DNA of 28,100 bases from an uncultured Adlercreutzia sp. GTDB taxonomy: Bacteria; Actinomycetota; Coriobacteriia; Coriobacteriales; Eggerthellaceae. Below the pieces are notes generated by a model. It saw nothing but the letters and a program-made list of their open reading frames with translations, ran no database searches and was not told the DNA's origin. Made by a program: the position numbers and the translations under genes. Numbering within the stretch: the stretch's first letter is position 1; every line of letters begins with the position of its first letter. The DNA lies in assembly GCA_902478715.1 (NCBI GenBank), contig CABSMC010000030.1:1-28100 (forward strand). The letters are read 5' to 3'. This document shows, in pieces, positions 14,408 through 21,483 of the stretch.

Positions 14408-16102
14408 CTACTCGTGCACGACGACAACGTCGCCCACCGACAGAAGCCCGTGGAGCTCTTCGGCCTTATCGGGAGGCAGGTTGACGCAGCCGTGGCTGCC
14501 GTGCTCGACGTACCAGTCGCCGCCGAACTTCTCCTGCCAGCCCGCGTCGTGGAAGCCCACGGAGTTGTCCTTGAAGGGCATCCAGAACTCCACCTCGGTC
14601 TCGTAGTCCTTGGTGCCGTCGGGCTTGTAGCCGCGCAGCACCGACTTGCCATCGTTGGTCTTGATGTAGTAGGTGCCCTGGGGCGTGTCGCGTCCGTCGG
14701 CGGGCTTGCCGCTGACAATGTCGCTCTCCCAGATAATGGCGCCGTCATCGCCGTAGAAGCGCGCGTGCTGCTCGGTGAGATCCACGTCAATGTAGCGGGT
14801 GCCGAAGTCGCGGCCGCCCTCGTCGGGGGCCTGGGCCGCGTTCTGCTTCATGATGATCTCCAGCGTGCCGCCCGCCCCGGAGGTGAGCGCCTCGCGCACG
14901 GCGTCGGCGGTGGCCTGGCTGTCGGTGATCCAGCCGTAGTCGCCGCCCTTCACCGTGACGGCCTTGCCGTCGGGACGCGTGAACGTGCGGGTAGCGCCCG
15001 TGGTGTCCATGGCGTTCACCTTCTCCTTCACCGCCGCCACCAAAGGCTCAGGGTCGAAGGTCACGGAGAGATCGTCGCCCAAGGTGATGTGCTCGGCGAT
15101 CTCGTCGGCGGTGATGGCCATCTTCTCGGCGCCCGCCATGGTGAGGGAAAGCGCCCCGCCGAGGTACTTGTTGGCCGCATCGCGCGCCTCGGCCAGCGCG
15201 GGGTCGTCGCGCGTCACCGTGGGCTTGGCCAGCACGGCGTCGGAGAGCGTCACCTTCGGCGCGAAGTTCACCGTGCCCCGCGTCACCTCGTCGATGACGA
15301 CGTCGGCCAAAAGGGTGTTGCCCTCCTCCTCGGGCACGACGACATAGCCGCCCTCGTCGGCGTCATAGGCCACGGTGGCGTTCTTGGGAGCGGTGCCGCG
15401 GGCGTTGGCCTCCTCCACGGCGGCGGTCAGCGTGTCGGCCAGCTTCGAGTTCTCCAGAGTGGAGACCAAGTCATCGGTGTCGTCGTGGCGCTGGAACACC
15501 TCGTAGGGCCACGCCCAGGGATTCATCTCGGCCAGAAGGCCATCGGCGATGGACTGGCTGTCGAGCGCCATGCCCATGTCCGTGGCGTCCAACGTGAGGG
15601 AAAGACCCGGGCCTTCCACTTTGAAGGTGTAGTCGCCCAGCACATTGTCGAGCATCTGGTGGACCTCTTCGGGCGTCTTGCCGGAGATGTCCATGCCGAT
15701 GATAGTGGACTGAGGGAAGAAGCGCCCGGAGAACACGATGACGCCGGCGAAGTAGACAAGGGCGATGGCGCCTAGAATGGAGGCCATCACGATGCCGAAG
15801 ATCTTGAGTCCCCGATGCTTCTTGGGCGGCCGGGCATTCACCTGGTAGCCGGGCACGTAGCCGCCGGACGTCGGGCCCATGGGGGGCACGACGGGCATGG
15901 CGCCGGTGCCGCTGCTTGCGGGGCGCGAAGGCTGAGGGGGCATCGCGGCGGTTCCCTGGTCGTGCTGGGGCGGCATCGCGCCCGTGGCCTGGGGCCCCAC
16001 GGGCCTCGGCGCGCCGAAGCGGCCCTCGGGCATGACGAAGCCGCGGGTCGCGCTTGCGCCGGCGTCGGGAGTGTTATGGGCAGATTTGCTGTGTCGTGAC
16101 AT
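14408..16102 (-). CDS. Membrane-anchored L,D-transpeptidase (YkuD domain)
   Basis: Predicted peptidoglycan cross-linking enzyme making 3-3 links outside the membrane. 564 residues: a disordered Pro/Ala/Met-rich cytoplasmic N-terminus (1-92), a single transmembrane helix (about 98-124), then about 300 extracytoplasmic residues with two PG_binding_4-like repeats (the first near 135-270, the second near 295-420), and a C-terminal YkuD domain (437-562). The catalytic motif HGSHGCVNLPP has H537 and the nucleophile C539. SGKPADGRDTPQGTYYI precedes it, as usual for the fold. The start follows GGAAG. This layout is common in Clostridia and Actinobacteria. It heads a run with murI and rdgB, linking D-Glu supply and wall cross-linking. 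Confidence 0.93.
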   Translation of the reverse strand: MSRHSKSAHNTPDAGASATRGFVMPEGRFGAPRPVGPQATGAMPPQHDQGTAAMPPQPSRPASSGTGAMPVVPPMGPTSGGYVPGYQVNARPPKKHRGLKIFGIVMASILGAIALVYFAGVIVFSGRFFPQSTIIGMDISGKTPEEVHQMLDNVLGDYTFKVEGPGLSLTLDATDMGMALDSQSIADGLLAEMNPWAWPYEVFQRHDDTDDLVSTLENSKLADTLTAAVEEANARGTAPKNATVAYDADEGGYVVVPEEEGNTLLADVVIDEVTRGTVNFAPKVTLSDAVLAKPTVTRDDPALAEARDAANKYLGGALSLTMAGAEKMAITADEIAEHITLGDDLSVTFDPEPLVAAVKEKVNAMDTTGATRTFTRPDGKAVTVKGGDYGWITDSQATADAVREALTSGAGGTLEIIMKQNAAQAPDEGGRDFGTRYIDVDLTEQHARFYGDDGAIIWESDIVSGKPADGRDTPQGTYYIKTNDGKSVLRGYKPDGTKDYETEVEFWMPFKDNSVGFHDAGWQEKFGGDWYVEHGSHGCVNLPPDKAEELHGLLSVGDVVVVHE

Positions 16103-16174
16103 AGTGCGCTTCCGTGCTGCGTTTCAACTTACTGTTCGGGACCGCCGCGCGCGTCGGCGGATGCGCCTTTGCCC

Positions 16175-16180
16175 ATTATA
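16175..16180 (-). promoter_or_regulatory. -10 element upstream of the L,D-transpeptidase gene
   Basis: A perfect TATAAT lies on the minus strand, 72 bases before the ATG at 16102. No good -35 is seen at 16-18 bases in the GC-rich sequence upstream, so an activator or another sigma contact may help. The 288 bases between the gene and the tmRNA 3' end hold this element and the tmRNA terminator; nothing else is evident. Confidence 0.5.
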
Positions 16181-16350
16181 AGCCAAGGAGCCCGCGGCCG
16201 GCGGCGGATACGTCGTTCGGCGCTACTTTCCCACAGTCTGAGCCCTGCGCGCCACCCTTCATCCCATTCCCCACGACTCCCCCACAGAACTTAAAGGATT
16301 TTCAGCCCGTTTCCCCAGAACATGACCGTTTTCGTAAGATATATGCCGCG

Positions 16351-16382
16351 AGAGAAAAGCGGCCGCCCCGAAGAGCGGCCGC
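16351..16382 (-). terminator. Rho-independent terminator of ssrA
   Basis: On the minus strand a 10-bp stem (16359-16368 with 16373-16382, built on GCGGCCGC) carries a UUCG tetraloop, and is followed by TTTTCTCT. It begins 8 bases after the CCA end of the tmRNA. Confidence 0.9.
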
Positions 16383-16390
16383 GAAAAGCT

Positions 16391-16770
16391 TGGTGGAGGC
16401 GCGGAGAATCGAACTCCGGTCCATACTAAATTGTCCACAAGGCGCTACAGGCTTAGTCAGCGATCGGGCTTCGGAGCGGATCGGTTCGCAGACCAACGTG
16501 GCCGCTCCTAGTCGGTTCGGTCTTTCCCGCGGCCATACCGACTACGTGCCGCGGGGCATTCCCCTGAAATGACACCTTGCCCGGTTCGGGGAAGCACCGG
16601 GGTCGGTGATCACCAAAAACTGCTGTTAGGCAGCCATGGCGGCCGGCATGTAGTAGCCGGTCTTAGAAGTGTTTTTGCCAATTAACTTGACGGTACCCCT
16701 GTTTAGCGTGGTGAGGAGACCACGGCCTGCTCCTCGTTTCGAACTTACCATGTCGAAACCAGTCGCCCCC
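16391..16770 (-). ncRNA. ssrA: tmRNA (ssrA)
   Basis: Rescues stalled ribosomes with SmpB by acting as tRNA and then mRNA. About 380 bases. The 5' end GGGGGCG pairs with the 3' CGCCTCC to form the acceptor stem, and CCA is encoded. GACTGGTTTCGACA at the 5' end and GGAGTTCGATTCTCC (T arm) at the 3' end are the standard one-piece tmRNA ends. Reading from the likely resume codon GGC (16679) to TAA (16628-16626), the tag is GKNTSKTGYYMPAAMAA. This end, AAMAA, differs from the common ALAA. Resume codon choice is by frame and by similarity to known tag positions. smpB lies 2 kb upstream on the same strand. Confidence 0.96.
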
Positions 16771-16787
16771 TTAAGGGTTGTCGATTT

Positions 16788-16815
16788 ATTCTAGCGGCCG
16801 CGACGCTCCTGTCAA
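16788..16815 (-). promoter_or_regulatory. ssrA promoter
   Basis: Perfect TTGACA (16810-16815) and TAGAAT (16788-16793), 16 bases apart on the minus strand. The predicted start is about 10 bases upstream of the mature tmRNA 5' end, fitting a short 5' precursor trimmed by RNase P. ssrA is therefore transcribed independently of the bile salt hydrolase gene upstream. Confidence 0.8.
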
Positions 16816-16865
16816 GAGCCGCATCATCGGCCCCGCTACCGCGACACGCCCGTGCTGCTGCGGCG

Positions 16866-17819
16866 CTAGGCCGCCACGCGGATGAGCTCGGTGCCGTTCA
16901 GGTCGTAATCGTCCATGCACACGCTCTGGCGCGCCGGCTCGTCGTAGGTGCACCAGTAATAGGTCTTAGTGGCCGCCGAATAGCCGTCGGAGAACATGGT
17001 GTACTCGAAGCGCCCGTCGGCCATCTGCGCCCCGCCCTTGCACATGGACGCGCCCTCCAGCGTGCGGAACAGGCGCGTCACGTTGGCGGCCTCTCCTTCT
17101 TCTGCGGGGTAATGCGCGTTCAGGAAGGCGGCCCGCACGAAGCGGCTGGCCGGGTCGTAGCCGCCCGGGAACCCGATCATGCCCGCGCCGCTGCCGAACG
17201 CGCGCAGGGTGTCGCGCGTCCAGGTAACCGCCTCGGGATGCGCGGTCTCGATGTGCATATAGTTGCGCACGTTCTCGGTGTGCCACGGGAAGGGCGGCTG
17301 GTTGGTCAGCACGTCCAGCCCGTCGTCGTACACGTGCATGCCGTCGGCTTGGCACTCGATGACGATGGACTCCTTCCCATCGCCTACCAGCCAGTGCAGC
17401 TGGGCCACGCCATAGCCCTCGCTGGGCGCCTTGGCCACGATGACAACGTCCTTGAGCGCCTCGCGCACCTCGGCCACCGTGGAGAAGCTCGCCGCCACCC
17501 ACAGAGGGAACTCGTAGGCCGCCACGTTCACCGCCCCCTCTTCGGGGGCTTCGGCGAACTGGGCGTAGCCGGGGAAGTTCAAGCCGGCGATGGCGAGCCC
17601 CGCCTCGTTGGCGCAATCGAAGTAGCACGGCACGCCGCCCACGACGATGCCCATGCCCACGCAGGCATGCTCGGGACTCAGCGAACCAAGAAACTGCGTG
17701 GGGATAGACGCCCCTCGCGGCGTGATGACCACGCCCTCGCCGTAGCTCTCGCACCAGTCGAGGTTGCGACCGAAATACAAGTTGCCGGCTGCATCGGCAA
17801 AACGAACGCCCGTGCACAT
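16866..17819 (-). CDS. bsh: Bile salt hydrolase (choloylglycine hydrolase)
   Basis: Removes glycine or taurine from conjugated bile acids; an Ntn-hydrolase acting in the cytoplasm after loss of Met1. 317 residues, the same length as the bifidobacterial enzyme as I recall it. All key residues are present: nucleophile C2 (MCTGVRF), R18 and D21 (GRNLDW), N81 (GLNFPGYAQF), N173 (VLTNQPPF) and R226 (SRFVR). CTGVRF, YFDCANEAGLAIAGLNFPGYA and the LFRTL and SAATKTYYWCTYD regions follow Gram-positive BSH closely, so bile salts are a better substrate guess than penicillin V. ATG follows AGGAG. It sits between the hyperacidic gene and ssrA with its own hairpin-containing leader. Placement suggests a later addition to a housekeeping region. 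Confidence 0.93.
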   Translation of the reverse strand: MCTGVRFADAAGNLYFGRNLDWCESYGEGVVITPRGASIPTQFLGSLSPEHACVGMGIVVGGVPCYFDCANEAGLAIAGLNFPGYAQFAEAPEEGAVNVAAYEFPLWVAASFSTVAEVREALKDVVIVAKAPSEGYGVAQLHWLVGDGKESIVIECQADGMHVYDDGLDVLTNQPPFPWHTENVRNYMHIETAHPEAVTWTRDTLRAFGSGAGMIGFPGGYDPASRFVRAAFLNAHYPAEEGEAANVTRLFRTLEGASMCKGGAQMADGRFEYTMFSDGYSAATKTYYWCTYDEPARQSVCMDDYDLNGTELIRVAA

Positions 17820-17840
17820 AATGATCTCCTAACGACGAAA

Positions 17841-17867
17841 CGGGAGCGACCCAACCGATCGCTCCCG
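17841..17867 (-). terminator. Hairpin 21 bases upstream of bsh
   Basis: A perfect 9-bp stem (17841-17849 with 17859-17867, CGGGAGCGA / TCGCTCCCG) with a 9-base loop, followed on the minus strand by TTTCGT. The U-run is short, so termination would be modest. It lies 74 bases after the stop of the acidic-protein gene and just before the bsh ribosome site. It could end the upstream transcript, attenuate bsh, or stabilise its mRNA. No strong bsh promoter was found between 17868 and 17944. Confidence 0.6.
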
Positions 17868-17944
17868 CCCATGGTAGGCCTCCACGACCGGCTTTCGCCG
17901 ACGCGGGCCGTCTCCGTTGTCGTTTCGACAGCGCCTTGTCGCCG

Positions 17945-18577
17945 TTACTTTTTCTTCTTGAGGAAACTCAGCGAATCGGAGATCTCGTCGAAGGTGCTCT
18001 TCAGCTCGGCAGCCACCTGAACACCGTCCTTGTAGATGGCGTTCACGTCCCTGGTGGCGGCGGCCACGCCCTCGCGACTGATACCGAGATCGAACTCATC
18101 GCCGTCCGAGGTGCGCTCCACGCGCACGCCGTCGCCGTCGTTGTCCTCGTCGACGTAGTAGTACTCCTGCTCGTTGCCGTCCTCGTCGAGCAGGATGAAG
18201 CCGATCTCGTTGTCGTGCTCGTCGACAATCACCGCATAGACGTCGCCGTCCTCGATCTCCATCTCGATGACTTCGCTCTCCTCCTCAGGCTCCTCCTCGA
18301 TGTGGTAGCCCTCGGAGTGCAGGATGTCGGCGTCCTCTTCGGCCTGGATGGCCTCGGGCACCTCGTCGGGATCCCAGCCGTCGTAGTCGGCCTCGTTGTC
18401 GGTCATGAAGCTGTTGTAGGCGTGCTCCAAGTCGCTTTCGGCGGCGTCCTCCTCATCGGCGTCGAAGATGGCGTCCTCGTCGTCCTCGGCGTCTTCCAGC
18501 TCGGTTTCCTGGTCGGTCCATTCGGCATCGGTCTCGCCGACCTCTTCCATGCTCTCAAGCTCTTCGTCAAGACCCAT
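17945..18577 (-). CDS. Hyperacidic protein of unknown function
   Basis: I do not recognise a family. In 210 residues 78 are Asp or Glu and only 10 are Lys or Arg, so net charge is near -68. Residues 1-55 and 70-110 are runs of D/E. A middle segment (110-150) alternates acidic and hydrophobic residues as short strands (GDVYAVIVDEHDNEIGFILLDEDG), resembling small beta-rich domains. A C-terminal amphipathic helix (about 185-206) ends in KKKK. There is no signal peptide or membrane helix. Possible roles include a nucleic-acid mimic, a chaperone-like or metal-buffering protein; none can be shown. ATG follows AGGAG. It lies downstream of smpB (217-base gap with a small GC hairpin at 18609-18626) and upstream of bsh. 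Confidence 0.8.
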   Translation of the reverse strand: MGLDEELESMEEVGETDAEWTDQETELEDAEDDEDAIFDADEEDAAESDLEHAYNSFMTDNEADYDGWDPDEVPEAIQAEEDADILHSEGYHIEEEPEEESEVIEMEIEDGDVYAVIVDEHDNEIGFILLDEDGNEQEYYYVDEDNDGDGVRVERTSDGDEFDLGISREGVAAATRDVNAIYKDGVQVAAELKSTFDEISDSLSFLKKKK

Positions 18578-18794
18578 TGCCAGACTCCTAACCTCGTGAT
18601 GTACGTGCGCGGGCGACCTCGCCCGCCGAACCTATGATGCCACGACTTCCCGCGCCGTGGCCCTCCCGCGCCGTTTCGTTGACCGAGCGTGAACGTGCCA
18701 AGGCGCGACGTCGGTCCTGCAGCCCGCGAGCACCGAGCGAAGGCGGTGGCGCGACCGGGCACCGGCGCGCGGCGCGGCCCCGCAGACCCTTAGC

Positions 18795-19271
18795 CTAGCG
18801 GACGCGCTCCTTCAGCGCGCGGTCGATCTCGCGCTTGGTGTCGCGCTCCTTCATGGAGGCGCGCTTGTCGTAGAGCTTCTTGCCCCGGGCCAGCGCCAGC
18901 TCCACCTTCACCCGACCGTCCTCGTTGAAGTACATCTTCAAGGGCACGATGGCCAGGCCCTTCTCGGCCACCTTCGCGTCCAGGTAGCGGATCTGCTTCT
19001 TATGCAGCAGAAGTTTCCGGCGCCGGTCGGGGTCGGGGTTGAAGATGCTGCCGTTGGAGTACGGCGAGATGTGCACGTTGTTGAGCCACACCTCGCCGCT
19101 CCGGATGAGGGCGAAACAGTCGGTGAGCTGGCAGTTGTTCTCCCGCAGCGAGCGCACCTCGGTGCCCGTCAGCTCGATACCGGCCTCGTAGGTCTCCAAG
19201 ATCTCATAGTCGTGGAAGGCCCGGCGGTTCTTCGCGATGGTCTTCTCCTCGCGCTTCGGCACGGCCCTCAC
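18795..19271 (-). CDS. smpB: SsrA-binding protein SmpB
   Basis: Binds tmRNA and places it in the A site of stalled ribosomes. The 158-residue length is normal. Conserved features: TIAKNRRAFHDYEILETYEAGIEL in two parts near the N-terminus, the G-TEVRSLRE loop, LNNVHISPYSNGSIFNPDPDR, RKLLLHKKQIRYL, and the basic C-terminal tail (GKKLYDKRASMKERDTKRE) that becomes helical in the mRNA channel. The GTG start shares GTGA with the stop of the M42 peptidase gene (4-base overlap), indicating coupled translation. ssrA lies about 2 kb downstream, on the same strand but with its own promoter. Confidence 0.97.
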   Translation of the reverse strand: MRAVPKREEKTIAKNRRAFHDYEILETYEAGIELTGTEVRSLRENNCQLTDCFALIRSGEVWLNNVHISPYSNGSIFNPDPDRRRKLLLHKKQIRYLDAKVAEKGLAIVPLKMYFNEDGRVKVELALARGKKLYDKRASMKERDTKREIDRALKERVR

Positions 19272-20425
19272 GCCCCCTCGGGTGCGGCGGAAGCGTCGGA
19301 CGCGTCGGCATCGGCGCCGGCGCCCTTCCCTTCCGCATTCTCGGTCACAGCGCCGCCCAGCCCCGGCACGAAGCTCGTGTCGGGGGCGAGGTCTTGCGCG
19401 AAGCGGGCGATGAGGCGCACCGTGGCCTCCAAATCGCGCAGGCAGATGACCTCGGTGGGAGTGTGCATGTAGCGCAGCGGCACGGAGATGAGGCCCGTGG
19501 GGATGCCCCCACGCGTCACTTGAATGGCCCGAGCGTCGGTGCCGGTGACCGACGGCTCAGCCTCCAGCTGGTACGGAACGCCCTCCGCCTCGGCAGCGGC
19601 CACGAGGCGCTCGAACACCACGGGGTTGATGTTCGGCCCCCGCGCGATGACCGGACCCGCCCCGCAGACGATCTTGCCGTACTTCGTTTTGTCGATGCCC
19701 GGATAGTCCGTGGCGTGGGTGACGTCGAAGGCGAGCGCCACGTTCGGATTCACGGCATGGGCGCTTGTCATGGCGCCGCGGGTGCCGATCTCCTCCTGAG
19801 TGGTGGCCACCGCGATGAAGTCGCCCGGGGCGCGGCCGGCGCGGGCCAGCTTCTCCATGACGCGACAGGCGACCCACACGCCGCACTTGTCATCGAAGCA
19901 CTTAGAGACGGCCATGTCGTCGCCGAACCGCTCGAATCCGACGCCGAACGTGATGGGGTCGCCCACGGACACGAGCTTCTTCACGCGCTTGGGCTTCATG
20001 CCCAAATCGATGACGAGGGAGGAGAGCGGCGTCACCGTCTTGCGCTCGTCCGGCTCGATGAGGTGGATGGGCTTGCGGCCCACGATGCCGCGGAGGGTGC
20101 CGGAAGCGGTGTGCACGTCGACCCGCATGCCGGGCAGGATAGCCGCGTCCACGCCGCCGAGCGAGGCCACCGAGAGGAAGCCCTCATTGGAGATGTAGGT
20201 GACCATGAGGCCGATCTCGTCCATATGGGCCGCCAGCATGAGCGAGGGCGCACCGGCGTCGCGGCCCTCGAGCACCGCGCGCACCGAGCCCATGGTGTCG
20301 GTGGCCACCTCGTCGGCCACACCAGCGAGCCTCTCGCGCACCAACGCGGCCGCCGGCTCCTCGAAGCCCGTCGGCGAGGGGGTCTCCACCAGCTGCTTCA
20401 AAAATTTCAGGTGCTTCTTCTTCAT
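19268..20425 (-). CDS. M42-family metallo-aminopeptidase
   Basis: Predicted dinuclear-metal aminopeptidase of the PepA/FrvX/TET group, cytoplasmic, usually forming large tetrahedral complexes that trim oligopeptides. 385 residues. Metal and catalytic residues seen: H67 and D69 in AAHMDEIG, a metal Asp at 178-179 in FDDKCG, E211/E212 in TTQEEIGTRGA, D234 in AFDVTHA, and the final His in RYMHTPTE. The last 30 residues are an Ala/Asp/Gly-rich tail that overlaps smpB, beyond the catalytic domain. ATG is one base after the stop of the small upstream gene, with AAAGGA inside that gene. Linkage with smpB suggests a peptide-turnover connection, but this is inferred. Members are often mislabelled endoglucanase. 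Confidence 0.93.
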   Translation of the reverse strand: MKKKHLKFLKQLVETPSPTGFEEPAAALVRERLAGVADEVATDTMGSVRAVLEGRDAGAPSLMLAAHMDEIGLMVTYISNEGFLSVASLGGVDAAILPGMRVDVHTASGTLRGIVGRKPIHLIEPDERKTVTPLSSLVIDLGMKPKRVKKLVSVGDPITFGVGFERFGDDMAVSKCFDDKCGVWVACRVMEKLARAGRAPGDFIAVATTQEEIGTRGAMTSAHAVNPNVALAFDVTHATDYPGIDKTKYGKIVCGAGPVIARGPNINPVVFERLVAAAEAEGVPYQLEAEPSVTGTDARAIQVTRGGIPTGLISVPLRYMHTPTEVICLRDLEATVRLIARFAQDLAPDTSFVPGLGGAVTENAEGKGAGADADASDASAAPEGA

Positions 20426-20426
20426 A

Positions 20427-20723
20427 TCACCAATATCCTTTCGAATGCTTGCGCTTGCGCTCGGGCTTGGGCGGGCGGAAATCGAGGGCCAACTGGCCGT
20501 CGGTGGTCTTCTCCCGCTTCTCGGCGGGAGCGGCGCCGGCGCGCTCCACTTTCTCGATCGTCCACGACACCGCGCTCGCGCCGAACAGCTCCAGCATCTT
20601 CATCCGCGCATCGTGGGCGTTGGCCTTGGTGCCGGCCCGCGCGTCGCTCTCGAACTCGAAGAGCCCGCGCTCCCTCTCGTAGGAGCCCTTCGGCGACTGG
20701 TAATGGGCGATGTACGTTGCCAT
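20427..20723 (-). CDS. Conserved-looking hypothetical protein, 98 aa
   Basis: I do not recognise the family. The product starts MATYIAHYQSPKGSYERERG. It has a mixed alpha/beta front half (1-60) containing KANAHDARMKMLELFGASA, followed by a basic Lys/Arg/Pro-rich tail ending in KGYW, which suggests nucleic-acid or ribosome contact. The ATG at 20723 has GGAAG about 11 bases upstream; an ATG at 20762 would add 13 residues but lacks a ribosome site and overlaps the proposed -10. The stop is one base from the M42 gene start, so it is the first gene of an operon with the peptidase and smpB. Confidence 0.7.
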   Translation of the reverse strand: MATYIAHYQSPKGSYERERGLFEFESDARAGTKANAHDARMKMLELFGASAVSWTIEKVERAGAAPAEKREKTTDGQLALDFRPPKPERKRKHSKGYW

Positions 20724-20760
20724 AAACTCGCGCGCTTCCTTTCTCAAACGTTCCCGAGCC

Positions 20761-20769
20761 ATGATAGCA
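20761..20769 (-). promoter_or_regulatory. Extended -10 upstream of the 98-aa gene
   Basis: TGCTATCAT on the minus strand gives TATCAT (20761-20766) with an upstream TG. The expected start near 20754 leaves about 30 bases before the ATG. No clear -35 is present, as is allowed for extended -10 promoters. Confidence 0.4.
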
Positions 20770-20942
20770 GAGCGCGCAAGCCCGCGCGCCGCCCCGGCCG
20801 CAGGACGCGCGAAGAATACGCCCTGTGCCGCCCGAACGATTTCCCCTTTGGATGCTCTCTCCTTTGAAGATCGCAGAAAAACAACAGTCGGAACCCGCAG
20901 TGGCAAGAGTTTGACGGAGTTTCGTCGAGCGATCGGCTGGAA

Positions 20943-21190
20943 TGGCTTGAAAACCACGAAACATCGGACGAGAAGGCCTTTTTCGGCCGATGTTGTAATA
21001 CCGAAGAGGACATTTTCCCAGGTCGTGTATTACAAAGAGGCCTTTGAAGCCCGGTTGACGCCGATGTTTCGCTATTTCCAAGCCATTTGAAGAGCTGGAA
21101 ACATCATTTTCCGGTCAGAAACCGATGTTTCGTGATTTCCAAGCCACTTCAAGCTTGGAAAAAGGTCGGTTAGCAGAAACCCGCATCGGA
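20943..21190. repeat. Repeat cluster in the 585-base gap before tRNA-Thr
   Basis: The gap 20724-21308 has no gene I can support. It contains three copies of a 25-base unit beginning CCGATGTTTCG and ending CAAGCCA: 21061-21085 and 21122-21146 on plus, and 20943-20967 on minus. The two plus copies head a 61-base tandem unit in which each TTTCCAAGC is followed by GCT(T)GGAAA, forming a small hairpin. Partial copies of GATGTT recur near 20987-20994 and, inverted, near 21099. Between them is a 9-bp inverted repeat TTGTAATAC (20993-21001) / GTATTACAA (21027-21035), flanked by AGGCCT on both sides. It looks like an extragenic palindromic element or structured RNA; no open frame accounts for it. Confidence 0.7.
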
Positions 21191-21308
21191 GAGCACCAAG
21201 GCCATGCCCTCCGAGCCGCTGGCGCACAATTGGCACGTCCGCGCAAGACAAGCCCTCGGAAAGCGAAAGGCCATCGCTCGAAAACGAGAGACGGCCTCGC
21301 TAAAGTTC

Positions 21309-21383
21309 TGGAGCCGGTGACAGGAATCGAACCCGCAACCCACTGATTACAAATCAGTTGCTCTACCGTTGAGCCACACCGGC
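21309..21383 (-). tRNA. tRNA-Thr (anticodon TGT)
   Basis: A full cloverleaf: acceptor GCCGGTG/CACCGGC, D stem GCTC/GAGC, anticodon stem ACTGA/TCAGT with loop TTTGTAA (anticodon TGT, reads ACA), variable loop GGGTT, T arm GCGGG-TTCGATT-CCTGT, discriminator T and encoded CCA. It is 75 bases including CCA. A possible -10, TACAAT, lies upstream at 21437-21442 (minus strand). The repeat cluster is downstream of its 3' end. Confidence 0.96.
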
Positions 21384-21483
21384 GACGAGCGCGTGAACGG
21401 CCGACCCTCCCCATCGATGCCGTTCCGCGTCGGCCCATTGTACGACAACGTCCCGGTTTAGGGAAGTTGCAACCGCGGATTCT

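Noticed and set aside
13445..15775. A 776-codon plus-strand frame across murI and the L,D-transpeptidase
   Set aside because: Antisense shadow of two genes with intact catalytic motifs.
16391..16770. Plus-strand coding frame over the tmRNA
   Set aside because: The stretch has complete tmRNA ends, promoter and terminator on the minus strand.
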